The translations under genes and the position numbers were made by a program. Shown here piece by piece: positions 1 through 7,849 of a stretch of 64,000 bases of DNA. The stretch covers positions 2,294,001 through 2,358,000 of the forward strand of contig NZ_JACHMP010000001.1 of NCBI RefSeq assembly GCF_014204985.1, in the 5' to 3' direction. The DNA comes from Streptosporangium becharense (GTDB lineage Bacteria; Actinomycetota; Actinomycetes; Streptosporangiales; Streptosporangiaceae). Below the pieces are notes generated by a model, which saw only the letters and a program-made list of their open reading frames with translations, had not been told where the DNA came from and did not search any database. Position 1 is the stretch's first letter. Every line of letters starts with the position of its first letter.

Positions 1-122
1 AGTTCGTCCCTGACTTCCGCTCTGCCCTGCAGGCCGCGGGCCGTCATGACGGCGCCGGCCGTCAGGCTGGCGGCACCGACGGCGCCCACCAGCGTGGCGG
101 CCAGTCCGCGCGGGTTCTTCAT
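1..122 (-). CDS. Membrane-anchored or secreted hypothetical protein, N-terminus only
   Basis: Only the first 40 or so codons lie inside the window. The reverse strand reads from an ATG at 122, preceded by a purine-rich GGGAG ribosome-binding site. The N-terminus is basic (MKNPRG) followed by about 20 small hydrophobic residues, then TARGLQGRAEVRDEL. This looks like a signal anchor with a short extracellular or periplasmic start. The family is not recognised. It is transcribed away from the nirK-like gene, and a DosR-box-like palindrome at 226-245 lies about 100 bp upstream of its start, so it may share hypoxia/NO control. Codon use matches the genome. Function unknown. Confidence 0.6.
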   Translation of the reverse strand, partial: MKNPRGLAATLVGAVGAASLTAGAVMTARGLQGRAEVRDE

Positions 123-203
123 CGGTCGTCTCCCTCTCGCAGCGATGGCGGGCCCGATGGCCGGGTCTCCGGGGAAGAGCCTTCGGCCGCGGACGGGCCC
201 GGT

Positions 204-245
204 GAAGGGCCACTGGCCTCTGAACTTCGGGAGGAAAGTCCCATG
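204..245. promoter_or_regulatory. DosR/DevR-box-like palindrome in divergent region
   Basis: Positions 226-245 read TTCGGGAGGAAAGTCCCATG. This matches the mycobacterial DosR box consensus TTSGGGACTWWAGTCCCSAA at about 15 of 20 positions, including both GGGA/TCCC-type half-site cores. A weaker half-matching site (GGGCCACTGGCC core, 204-223) lies one 22-bp step to its left, the phasing expected for cooperative DosR dimers. It sits about 100 bp upstream of the minus-strand gene ending at position 1 and about 370 bp upstream of the nirK-like gene. Binding is inferred. Apart from this and the box at 485-504, the 123-616 gap shows no clear gene. Confidence 0.55.
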
Positions 246-484
246 CTTCGGCGGGGCGGTGCCCGCCCGGGGAAGACGGCATGGGGCGAACCCGCACGTG
301 GGAGGCGGTGCGGACCCGGTCTCGGGACGCGACGTGTCCGGTCTCCGGGGACGGGCGGAGCCCCGCGGAAGCAGGCGGACGGCGGGCGGAGACAGCCCAG
401 GACCGGCGGAAACGAACGGACGGCCGGCGGAAACGGGCGAGGAACGGCGAAGCACGGGCGGAGGACGGGAGAAGGGCCGACCGG

Positions 485-504
485 AAAAGGACTTTGGTCC
501 CGAC
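485..504 (+). promoter_or_regulatory. DosR/DevR-box-like site upstream of nirK-like gene
   Basis: The 20-mer AAAAGGACTTTGGTCCCGAC matches the DosR box core (GGACTTTxGTCCC) with 14 of 20 consensus positions. It lies about 113 bp upstream of the chosen TTG start of the nirK-like gene. The position suits activation of that gene by an oxygen/NO-responsive DosR/DevR regulator. No DosRS genes are visible in the window, so the assignment rests on motif similarity and on similar sites before narG. Confidence 0.55.
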
Positions 505-616
505 GGCAACGGCCTTTGAGCCCGGTCGTACCGCACCTCGGCCGGTTAGCGTGAGGCCGGAGGCGCCACCGCGTTCACGCGGCGACGCGCCGGTCAGCGA
601 TAGGGAGGCACCCGCG

Positions 617-3271
617 TTGGGTCCGGTCGAGGTGCGTATCGAGAAGGGTCCGCCGCCCACCCCGCCACCGGACGGGCCGCCGCGCCTGCGCGCGTCGTGG
701 CACCTGCGGGCGAACGCGATCGTGGTGGGCTGGCTGGGCCTGACCGTCGCCACCGCCCTGGCGGGCGAGGCACTGCCGGCACCGCGCTGGCTGCTGATCC
801 ACGTGTTCCTGCTTGGCGCGGTCAGCACCGCCATCCTCATCTGGAGCGAACACTTCGCGGTGGCGCTGCTGCGGGCACGCACGCCGGAGCGCCGCTGGAG
901 CCTGACCCGGCTGGGCCTGCTGAACACCGCGACGGTGGCCGTGCTGCACGGCGCGGCCGTCGGGCCGTGGCCGGTGGCGGCGACCGGGGCGGGTGTGATC
1001 GTGGTGGTCGTCATCTGGCACGCGGTCGCGCTGGTGCAGTTGGTCCGGCGGGCGCTGCCCGGCCGGTTCGGGCACGTCATCGCCTGGTACGTGTGCGCCG
1101 CCGCGGCGCTGGCGACCGGCGGCACCCTGGGCGGGCTGCTGACCGCGCACGTCGGGCACGGCAGCCTGCACGAGCGGCTGCACGCCGCGCACGCCGAGGT
1201 GAACCTGCTCGGCTGGGTGGGGCTGACCGTGCTCGGCACGTTGTTCACGCTGTGGCCGACGGTGCTGCGCACCCGCATGTCGGACCGGACCCGCAGGGCG
1301 TCCCTGATCGGGTTGCGGCTGGTCGTGCCGGGGCTGACGTTGCTGGTCGGCGGCCTGCTGGCCGACCAGCGCCAGGTCGCGGTGGCCGGTCTCGGAGTGT
1401 ACGCGGCCGGAGCGCTGGCGGCGCTGCTGCCGCTGGCCGAGGTGGTGCGGCGGCGTCCGCACACCGGGGCGGCCTGGATGCTCGGCGCCGGGGTGGTCTG
1501 GTTCGAGGTGGCGCTGGTGATCGACCTGGTGATCGTGGCGACCCGCCCGGCCGACCGGGTCGGCCACGCGCTGGAGCCGTTGCTGCCGGCCGTGCTGGTG
1601 GGGTTCGTCGCCCAGGTGCTGCTCGGTTCGCTGCTGCACCTGCTGCCGGCGGTGCTGGGCGGGGGCCCGGCCCGGTTCAAGGAGAACGCCGCGCTGCTGG
1701 AACGCGGTTGGGTGGTGCGGATGGTGGCGCTCAACGCCGGGGTGCTGCTGCTGGTGCTGCCGGTGCCCCGGCCGCTGGCCCTGCTGGGATGGGCGTTGGT
1801 GCTGGGCTCGGCCACGGTGTTCGTCGTGCTGGCGGTGGCGGCTCTGGTCCGGGCGAGGCAGCCCGGCGGTCAGGCGCGGACGGCCTCGCCCGCGTTGGGC
1901 GGGGTGGCGGCGGGATGCCTGCTGACGGCCGTCGCGGTCGTCGTGGCGACGACCGGCGGTTCCGGGCCGGAGACGGCGGTCGTCGCCACCGGTGCGCGTA
2001 CGGTCGAGGTGACGCTGTCCGGGATGAGCATCCGGCCCGCCGTGATCGAGGCCCCCGCCGGGACCGTGCTCACCCTGCGCGTCACCAATGCCGACGCCCA
2101 GCGGCACGACCTGCGGCTTGCCACCGGTGAGCGCACCCCGTTGCTGGGAGCCGGGCAGAGTGCCACGCTGACGCTGGCGCCGCTGGCTGAGGCCGTCGAC
2201 GGCTGGTGCACCGTGGTGGGGCACCGCGCGGCGGGCATGACGATGCGCATCGTGCCCGTCGGGGCGTCCGCCCAGCCGGCGGACCAGAGCGGGCCCAGCG
2301 GGTCCGGTGTGCCCAGCGGGCACAGTGGGCACGGCGGGCAGGGAACCCAGGGCGACGCGGGCGGCGCGACGACGCGGGGGACGGAGGGGCCGGTCCGGCT
2401 CGACCTGACCGCGCCGATGCCGCCGGGGTGGAAACCGTACGACGCGACGCTCGAACCCGCGCCCGGCGGGAAGGAACACGCCGTGGAGATCCGCGTGGAC
2501 GACACCTCCGAGCACCAGGTCGCGCCCGGTGTGCGGCAGCGGATGTGGACGTTCAACGGGACCCTGCCCGGGCCGACGCTGCGTGGGAAAGTCGGCGACG
2601 TGTTCGTCGTGACGTTCGTCAACAGCGGCACCATGGGGCACGGCATCGACTTCCACGCCGGCGCGACCGCACCCGACGGGCCGATGCGCACGATCCAGCC
2701 GGGAGAGCGGCTGACCTACCGCTTCCGCGCCGACTACGCCGGAGCGTGGCTCTACCACTGCTCGACGATGCCGATGACGCAGCACATCGCCGCCGGCATG
2801 TACGGGGCGGTGGTCATCGACCCGCCGGACCTGGCGAAGGTGGACCGCGAGTATCTGCTGGTCTCCGGTGAGTTGTACCTCGGTGAGCCGGGTGGCGACG
2901 CCCCGGTCGCGAAGATCCGCGAAGGTCGCCCCGACGGGTGGATGTTCAACGGCACCGCCGCGGGTTACGACCACGCCCCGCTGGAGGCGAAGGCCGGGGA
3001 GCGGGTGCGGATCTGGGCGGTGTCGGCCGGACCGAGCTCGGGCACCGCGCTGCACGTGGTCGGCGCGCCGTTCGACACCGTCTACAAGGAAGGCGCCTAC
3101 CTGCTGCGCGCCGACGATCCGGGCGGATCTCAGGTGCTGGATCTGGCACCCGCCCAGGGCGGCTTCGCCGAGCTGGTCTTCCCGGAGCCGGGCACCTACC
3201 CCGTGGTCGACCACGCGATGCGGCACGCCGAGGCCGGCGCGCACGGCCTGTTCCGGGTGGGTGCCCGGTGA
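617..3271 (+). CDS. nirK: Membrane-fused copper nitrite reductase (NirK-like multicopper oxidase)
   Basis: Predicted to reduce nitrite to NO on the outer face of the membrane. The 884-residue protein has three parts: about 11 hydrophobic segments (residues 30-430) with a His-rich HERLHAAHAEVNLLGW stretch resembling haem/copper membrane subunits, a single cupredoxin-like domain (about 450-550), and a C-terminal two-domain NirK module (about 590-884). Type-1 Cu ligands are His675, Cys715, His723 and Met728; type-2 ligands are His680, His714 and His813. All are present. A Gly/Ser/His-rich linker separates the domains. The TTG start at 617 is chosen because AGGGAGG lies 8 bp upstream; an open frame extends to 281 but is GC-biased leader. 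The GTGA overlap with the next gene indicates translational coupling. Long actinobacterial NirK forms of this kind are known; electron donor and exact start are uncertain. Confidence 0.82.
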   Translation: MGPVEVRIEKGPPPTPPPDGPPRLRASWHLRANAIVVGWLGLTVATALAGEALPAPRWLLIHVFLLGAVSTAILIWSEHFAVALLRARTPERRWSLTRLGLLNTATVAVLHGAAVGPWPVAATGAGVIVVVVIWHAVALVQLVRRALPGRFGHVIAWYVCAAAALATGGTLGGLLTAHVGHGSLHERLHAAHAEVNLLGWVGLTVLGTLFTLWPTVLRTRMSDRTRRASLIGLRLVVPGLTLLVGGLLADQRQVAVAGLGVYAAGALAALLPLAEVVRRRPHTGAAWMLGAGVVWFEVALVIDLVIVATRPADRVGHALEPLLPAVLVGFVAQVLLGSLLHLLPAVLGGGPARFKENAALLERGWVVRMVALNAGVLLLVLPVPRPLALLGWALVLGSATVFVVLAVAALVRARQPGGQARTASPALGGVAAGCLLTAVAVVVATTGGSGPETAVVATGARTVEVTLSGMSIRPAVIEAPAGTVLTLRVTNADAQRHDLRLATGERTPLLGAGQSATLTLAPLAEAVDGWCTVVGHRAAGMTMRIVPVGASAQPADQSGPSGSGVPSGHSGHGGQGTQGDAGGATTRGTEGPVRLDLTAPMPPGWKPYDATLEPAPGGKEHAVEIRVDDTSEHQVAPGVRQRMWTFNGTLPGPTLRGKVGDVFVVTFVNSGTMGHGIDFHAGATAPDGPMRTIQPGERLTYRFRADYAGAWLYHCSTMPMTQHIAAGMYGAVVIDPPDLAKVDREYLLVSGELYLGEPGGDAPVAKIREGRPDGWMFNGTAAGYDHAPLEAKAGERVRIWAVSAGPSSGTALHVVGAPFDTVYKEGAYLLRADDPGGSQVLDLAPAQGGFAELVFPEPGTYPVVDHAMRHAEAGAHGLFRVGAR

Positions 3272-3705
3272 CCTGGTGGGCGGTGGTCCGGTTCCTGCAC
3301 GTGTTGTCGGCGGCGCTGTGGGTCGGCGGGCAGCTGACGGTGTCGCTGGTGGTGCTGCCGCTGGCCAGGAGCCTGCTGGACGAGCAGCGGCGCGGCCGGA
3401 TGCTGCACGCGGTCGGCCGCCGCTTCGGGATGTTCACCGGGGCGGTGTTCCTGCCGGTGCAGCTCGGCACGGGCGTGGCCATCGCCTGGCACAAGGGCGT
3501 CACCTGGGCGTCGCTGGCCCAGCCCGGCTACGGCCGGATCCTGGCGGCCAAGCTGGCGTTGTTCTGCGCGGTCATGGCCGCGGCCGGCCTGCACGGGTGG
3601 GCCACCGGCGCCGGGCGCCCCGGTTTCGCCCGGGCCATGGCGGTGACCGCGCTGGTCGGTTCGGTGGGCGTCGTCCTGCTGGCCACCGCGCTGCCCGCCA
3701 CCTGA
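3268..3705 (+). CDS. CopD-like/DUF2269-type small membrane protein
   Basis: A 145-residue integral membrane protein with four predicted helices, starting at a GTG inside the stop region of the nirK-like gene (GTGA overlap), so the two are almost certainly co-translated. The pattern FLHVLSAALWVGGQL near the N-terminus, a central WHKGVTWASL segment and later helices with conserved His/Trp are typical of the CopD/DUF2269 superfamily, whose members bind copper or haem in membranes. A plausible role is copper delivery to, electron transfer to, or assembly of the adjacent cuproenzyme. That role is inferred from linkage only. There is no downstream gene on the same transcript before the DosR-like boxes at 3863. 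Confidence 0.7.
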   Translation: MTWWAVVRFLHVLSAALWVGGQLTVSLVVLPLARSLLDEQRRGRMLHAVGRRFGMFTGAVFLPVQLGTGVAIAWHKGVTWASLAQPGYGRILAAKLALFCAVMAAAGLHGWATGAGRPGFARAMAVTALVGSVGVVLLATALPAT

Positions 3706-3862
3706 CCCCGGAACCGGGGCCCTCGTCCCGCCCGGTCCCGCCCGCGCCGCACCCGGTCCGTGTCCACCGCATGCCCGCCGCATGCCCCCGCACCACCCGG
3801 CCGGGGCCGGGCGTCATCCCGCCGGCGGCGTCCCGGTTCGGAGCCGGGGCGCCGCCGGAGTC

Positions 3863-3903
3863 TTCGGGCCTTTGGGCCCGATCGGTGGGACCAAAGACCC
3901 TGC
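3863..3903 (+). promoter_or_regulatory. Tandem DosR/DevR-box-like sites upstream of narG
   Basis: Site 1, 3863-3882, is TTCGGGCCTTTGGGCCCGAT, matching the DosR consensus at about 16 of 20 positions. Site 2, 3884-3903, contains GGGACCAAAGACCC, matching 12 of the 14 central positions. The start-to-start distance is 21 bp, two helical turns, as in tandem DosR promoters. A possible -10 (AATACG near 3909-3914) follows the proximal site, which would then overlap the -35. This suggests hypoxia/NO induction of narGHJI. Motif comparison was by eye. Confidence 0.6.
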
Positions 3904-4075
3904 GGGCCCAATACGGACTGCCACAAGGATGAAAAGTGTCGCGCCGGTGCCGAATCGGATCGACGCAGGTGGCGCGCCGGTACACCGGCGCCAGGTTTCC
4001 CTGATGGCTGTGCGGCTATTAAGGCCGAATGACGGGGATGCCTGGTTCGTGACGCGAGAAACAGGAGTTACATCT
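3904..4075 (+). other. narG 5' leader with hairpin
   Basis: If transcription starts just downstream of the proximal DosR-like box, narG has a leader of about 155 nt. It contains a GC-rich inverted repeat GCGCCGGT/ACCGGCGC at 3974-3991 and ends with an ACAGGAG Shine-Dalgarno sequence 8 bp before the ATG at 4076. No recognised riboswitch consensus was found. The open frame that runs through this leader from 3782 is not a credible narG extension. Confidence 0.4.
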
Positions 4076-7000
4076 ATGGCGGGCATGGACGGACCGGTCA
4101 GCGACGCGCTGCTGAAGCTGGGCCGGCACCTGCGCTCCGGAAAGGTCTCCGACGACCTGCGGACGCTGCACCAGATCGGCGGACGCCAGGCGGACGCCTT
4201 CTACCGCGACCGGTGGAGCCACGACAAGGTGGTGCGCTCCACGCACGGGGTGAACTGCACCGGGTCCTGTTCGTGGAAGGTCTACGTCAAGGACGGCATC
4301 ATCACCTGGGAGTCGCAGCAGACCGACTACCCGAGCGTCGGACCGGACCGTCCGGAGTACGAGCCGCGCGGCTGCCCGCGTGGAGCGGCGTTCTCCTGGT
4401 ACACCTACTCGCCCACCCGGGTGCGTTTCCCGTACGCCCGCGGCGTGATGATCGAGATGTACCGGGAGGCGAAGGCACGCCTGGGCGACCCGGTCGCGGC
4501 CTGGGCCGAGATCACCTCCGACCCCGCCAAGCGCCGCCGCTACCAGTCGGCCCGCGGCAAGGGCGGCCTGGTCCGCGTCACCTGGGACGAGGTGACCGAG
4601 ATCATCGCCGCCGCGCACGTGCACACCATCAAGACCTACGGTCCGGACAGGGTCGCCGGGTTCTCCCCGATCCCGGCGATGTCGATGGTCTCCCACGCCT
4701 CCGGCGCCCGGTTCGTCTCGCTGCTCGGCGGCACCATGCTGTCGTTCTACGACTGGTACGCCGACCTGCCGGTGGCCTCACCGCAGGTGTTCGGCGACCA
4801 GACCGACGTGCCGGAGTCGGCCGACTGGTGGGACGCGGCCTACCTGATGCTGTGGGGCTCCAACGTGCCGGTGACCCGCACGCCGGACGCGCACTACATG
4901 ACCGAGGCCCGTTACCGCGGCCAGAAGGTCGTGGTGGTCAGCCCCGACTTCAGCGACGCGACCAAGTTCGCCGACGAGTGGCTGGCGCCGCACCCGGGCA
5001 CCGACGGCGCTCTGGCCATGGCGATGGGGCACGTCATCCTCAAGGAGTTCTTCGTCGACCGGCAGGTGCCGTACTTCACCGACTACGTCAAACGCCACAG
5101 CGACCTGCCGTTCCTGGTGGCGCTGCAGGAGCGCGACGGCGGTTACGTGCCGGGCAAGTTCCTGACCGCCGCCGACCTCGGGGAGACCGGGAAGGAGGAG
5201 GCGTTCAAGACCGTGCTGGTCGACGCGGTCACCGGTGAACCGGTCGTGCCCAACGGCTCGCTCGGCTTCCGCTACTCCGAGCAGGGCGAGGGCCGCTGGA
5301 ACCTCGACCTGGGCGACGTCGACCCGCTGCTGAGCATGGACGGCGGGCCTACCGTGACGGTCCTGCTGCCCCGCTTCGACCAGACGGGCGACGGGGGTGT
5401 GCTGCGGCGCGGCGTGCCGGTCCGCGAGGTCGCCGGCAAGCTGGTGACGACGGTCTACGACCTCATGCTCGCCCAGTACGGTGTCGCCCGGCCCTCCGGT
5501 TCCTCGGCCGCCGGTGACGTGGCCGGGGAGAGCAGGAGCTGGCCCGCCTCCTACGACGACGCCGCGGCGCCGTACACGCCGGCCTGGCAGGAGACGATCA
5601 CGGGTGTGCCCGCGGCGACCGCCGTGAAGATCGCTCGTGAGTTCGCCCGCAACGCGGAGGAGTCCCGCGGCCGATCGATGATCATCATGGGGGCGGGGAC
5701 CAACCACTGGTTCCACTCCGACACCATCTACCGTTCCTTCCTGGCACTGACCACGCTCACCGGCTGCCAGGGCGTCAACGGCGGCGGCTGGGCCCACTAC
5801 GTCGGCCAGGAGAAGTGCCGCCCCATCACCGGCTGGGCACAGATGGCGTTCGGGCTCGACTGGTCGCGTCCGCCCCGCCAGATGATCGGCACCGCCTACT
5901 GGTACCTGCACACCGACCAGTGGCGTTACGACACCTACAGCGCCGACGTGGTCTCCTCACCGCTGGGCGGCGGCGCGTTCGCCGGGAAGGCCACCGCGGA
6001 CCTGCTGTCGCAGTCGGCGCGCCTGGGCTGGATGCCGTCGTATCCGACGTTCGACCGCAACGCGCTGGACCTGGCCGACGAGGCGGCCGCCTCCGGTCAG
6101 GAGGCGGGGCCGTACGTCGCCTCCCAGGTCGCCTCCGGCGAGCTCGGCTTCGCCTGCGAGGATCCCGACGCGCCCGCCAACTGGCCGCGGGTGCTGACCG
6201 TGTGGCGGGCCAACCTGCTGGGTTCCTCGGCCAAGGGCAACGAGTACTTCCTGCGGCACCTGCTGGGCACCGACTCCTCGGTGCGGGCCGAGGAGGCCGC
6301 CCCCGGGCAGCGTCCCGACGACGTGACGTGGCACGAGCAGGCGCCGCAGGGCAAGCTCGACCTGCTGCTGTCGCTGGACTTCCGGATGACGTCCACGACG
6401 CTGTTCTCCGACATCGTGCTGCCGGCCGCCACCTGGTACGAGAAGCACGACCTGTCGTCGACCGACATGCACCCGTTCGTGCACGCCTTCACCCCGGCCA
6501 TCGACCCGCCCTGGCAGACCCGCACCGACTTCGCCGCGTTCCAGGCGATCGCCAAGTCCTTCAGCGCGCTGGCGAAGACCCATCTGGGCGTGCGCAAGGA
6601 CCTGGTCGCGGTGCCGCTGCTGCACGACACCCCCGACGAGTTCGCCACCCCGCACGGTCTGGTGAGCGACTGGCGGCGCACCGGCGAGACGCCCGTGCCC
6701 GGCCGGAACTTCCCGAAGGTCGTCGTGGTGGAGCGGGACTACGGCGCGATCGCCGACAAGATGGCCTCGCTCGGGCCGCTGCTGGACCGGCTGGGCGCCA
6801 CGACCAAGGGCCTGACGTTCGACGTCACCGCCGAGGTCGCGCGGCTCGGCCGGATGAACGGCACCGTCCGCGGCGGCGTCGCCGACGGCCGGCCGTCGCT
6901 GGCGCGCGACACCGACATGTGCGAGACCATCCTGGCGCTGTCGGGCACCACCAACGGCCACCTGGCCGCCCAGGGGTTCACGACCCTGTCCCGCCGTACC

Positions 7001-7762
7001 GGCACCGGCTTCGACGGCCTCGCCGACGAGCACAAGAAGATCACTTTCGCCGACACCCAGGCCCGGCCCGTGCCGGTCACCACCTCGCCGGAATGGTCGG
7101 GCAGCGAGACCGGCGGTCGCCGCTACTCGGCGTTCACCATCAACGTCGAACACCGCAAGCCCTGGCACACCCTCACCGGCCGCCAGCACTTCTTCCTCGA
7201 CCACGACTGGATGCACGAGGCCGGCGAGGCGCTGCCCGTCTACCGGCCGCCGCTGAACATGACCGCGATGTTCGGCGAACCGAACATCGGCGACGGCGGG
7301 GAGCAGGGCATCACCGTGCGGTACCTCACCCCGCACTCCAAGTGGTCGATCCACTCGGAGTATCAGGACAACCTGCTGATGCTGACCCTGTCGCGGGGCG
7401 GGCCGACCATCTGGATGAGCCCGGACGACGCCGCCCGCGCGGGCATCTCCGACAACGACTGGGTCGAGGCGGTCAACCGCAACGGCGTCGTGGTGGCGCG
7501 GGCGATCGTCTCGCACCGCATGCCGACCGGGACGGTGTACATGTACCACGCCCAGGAACGGGTCGTGGACGTGCCCAAGAGCGAGACCTCCGGCAGGCGC
7601 GGCGGCATCCACAACTCCCTCACCCGCCTGCTGATCAAACCCACCCATCTGATCGGCGGCTACGCCCAACTGTCGTTCGCGTTCAACTACCTGGGGCCGA
7701 CCGGCAACCAGCGCGACGAGGTCACCGTGATCCGCCGCCGTAACCAGGAGGTCGACTACTGA
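4076..7762 (+). CDS. narG: Respiratory nitrate reductase alpha subunit
   Basis: Catalytic Mo-bisMGD subunit of membrane-bound nitrate reductase, reducing nitrate to nitrite at the cytoplasmic face with quinol-derived electrons via NarH/NarI. It is 1228 residues, the normal size. The FS0 iron-sulphur ligands are visible as His57, Cys61, Cys65 and Cys100, and the Mo-ligating aspartate is Asp226 in the SFYDWYADLP motif. The His ligand in place of the first Cys of FS0 is the hallmark of NarG. The ATG at 4076 has a GGAG site 8 bp upstream and matches the usual NarG N-terminus. It is the first gene of narGHJI, behind tandem DosR-like boxes. The stop overlaps a small ORF. Confidence 0.97.
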   Translation: MAGMDGPVSDALLKLGRHLRSGKVSDDLRTLHQIGGRQADAFYRDRWSHDKVVRSTHGVNCTGSCSWKVYVKDGIITWESQQTDYPSVGPDRPEYEPRGCPRGAAFSWYTYSPTRVRFPYARGVMIEMYREAKARLGDPVAAWAEITSDPAKRRRYQSARGKGGLVRVTWDEVTEIIAAAHVHTIKTYGPDRVAGFSPIPAMSMVSHASGARFVSLLGGTMLSFYDWYADLPVASPQVFGDQTDVPESADWWDAAYLMLWGSNVPVTRTPDAHYMTEARYRGQKVVVVSPDFSDATKFADEWLAPHPGTDGALAMAMGHVILKEFFVDRQVPYFTDYVKRHSDLPFLVALQERDGGYVPGKFLTAADLGETGKEEAFKTVLVDAVTGEPVVPNGSLGFRYSEQGEGRWNLDLGDVDPLLSMDGGPTVTVLLPRFDQTGDGGVLRRGVPVREVAGKLVTTVYDLMLAQYGVARPSGSSAAGDVAGESRSWPASYDDAAAPYTPAWQETITGVPAATAVKIAREFARNAEESRGRSMIIMGAGTNHWFHSDTIYRSFLALTTLTGCQGVNGGGWAHYVGQEKCRPITGWAQMAFGLDWSRPPRQMIGTAYWYLHTDQWRYDTYSADVVSSPLGGGAFAGKATADLLSQSARLGWMPSYPTFDRNALDLADEAAASGQEAGPYVASQVASGELGFACEDPDAPANWPRVLTVWRANLLGSSAKGNEYFLRHLLGTDSSVRAEEAAPGQRPDDVTWHEQAPQGKLDLLLSLDFRMTSTTLFSDIVLPAATWYEKHDLSSTDMHPFVHAFTPAIDPPWQTRTDFAAFQAIAKSFSALAKTHLGVRKDLVAVPLLHDTPDEFATPHGLVSDWRRTGETPVPGRNFPKVVVVERDYGAIADKMASLGPLLDRLGATTKGLTFDVTAEVARLGRMNGTVRGGVADGRPSLARDTDMCETILALSGTTNGHLAAQGFTTLSRRTGTGFDGLADEHKKITFADTQARPVPVTTSPEWSGSETGGRRYSAFTINVEHRKPWHTLTGRQHFFLDHDWMHEAGEALPVYRPPLNMTAMFGEPNIGDGGEQGITVRYLTPHSKWSIHSEYQDNLLMLTLSRGGPTIWMSPDDAARAGISDNDWVEAVNRNGVVVARAIVSHRMPTGTVYMYHAQERVVDVPKSETSGRRGGIHNSLTRLLIKPTHLIGGYAQLSFAFNYLGPTGNQRDEVTVIRRRNQEVDY

Positions 7763-7842
7763 TGCACGAACGGACCCGACGCGACGGACGGAGCGGCCGG
7801 CCCGGTTCCGGGGCCGCCCGCATGGCGAACGAGGAGCGGTGA
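7762..7842 (+). CDS. Possible 26-residue ORF between narG and narH
   Basis: An ATG at 7762 overlaps the narG stop (TGATG) and is preceded by AGGAGG at 7745-7750, a better ribosome-binding site than the one for narH. The frame encodes a 26-residue basic peptide (MHERTRRDGRSGRPG...MANEER) ending with TGA at 7840-7842, 7 nt before the narH ATG. narG and narH are usually closely spaced, so the 87-bp gap filled exactly by an overlapping ORF suggests a coupling peptide that carries ribosomes to narH. It has no recognisable domain and is Arg/Gly-rich as expected of random high-GC sequence, so it may be only a spacer. Confidence 0.3.
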   Translation: MHERTRRDGRSGRPGSGAARMANEER

Positions 7843-7849
7843 GCGAGCG

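Noticed and set aside
575-3244. Long open frame antisense to the nirK-like gene
   Set aside because: It is a GC-skew shadow: Arg/Gln/His/Gly-rich, no domain, and it overlaps a gene with a full set of copper ligands.
3782-4075. N-terminal extension of NarG
   Set aside because: The in-frame extension covers the promoter-like boxes and lacks a ribosome site; the family start matches ATG 4076.
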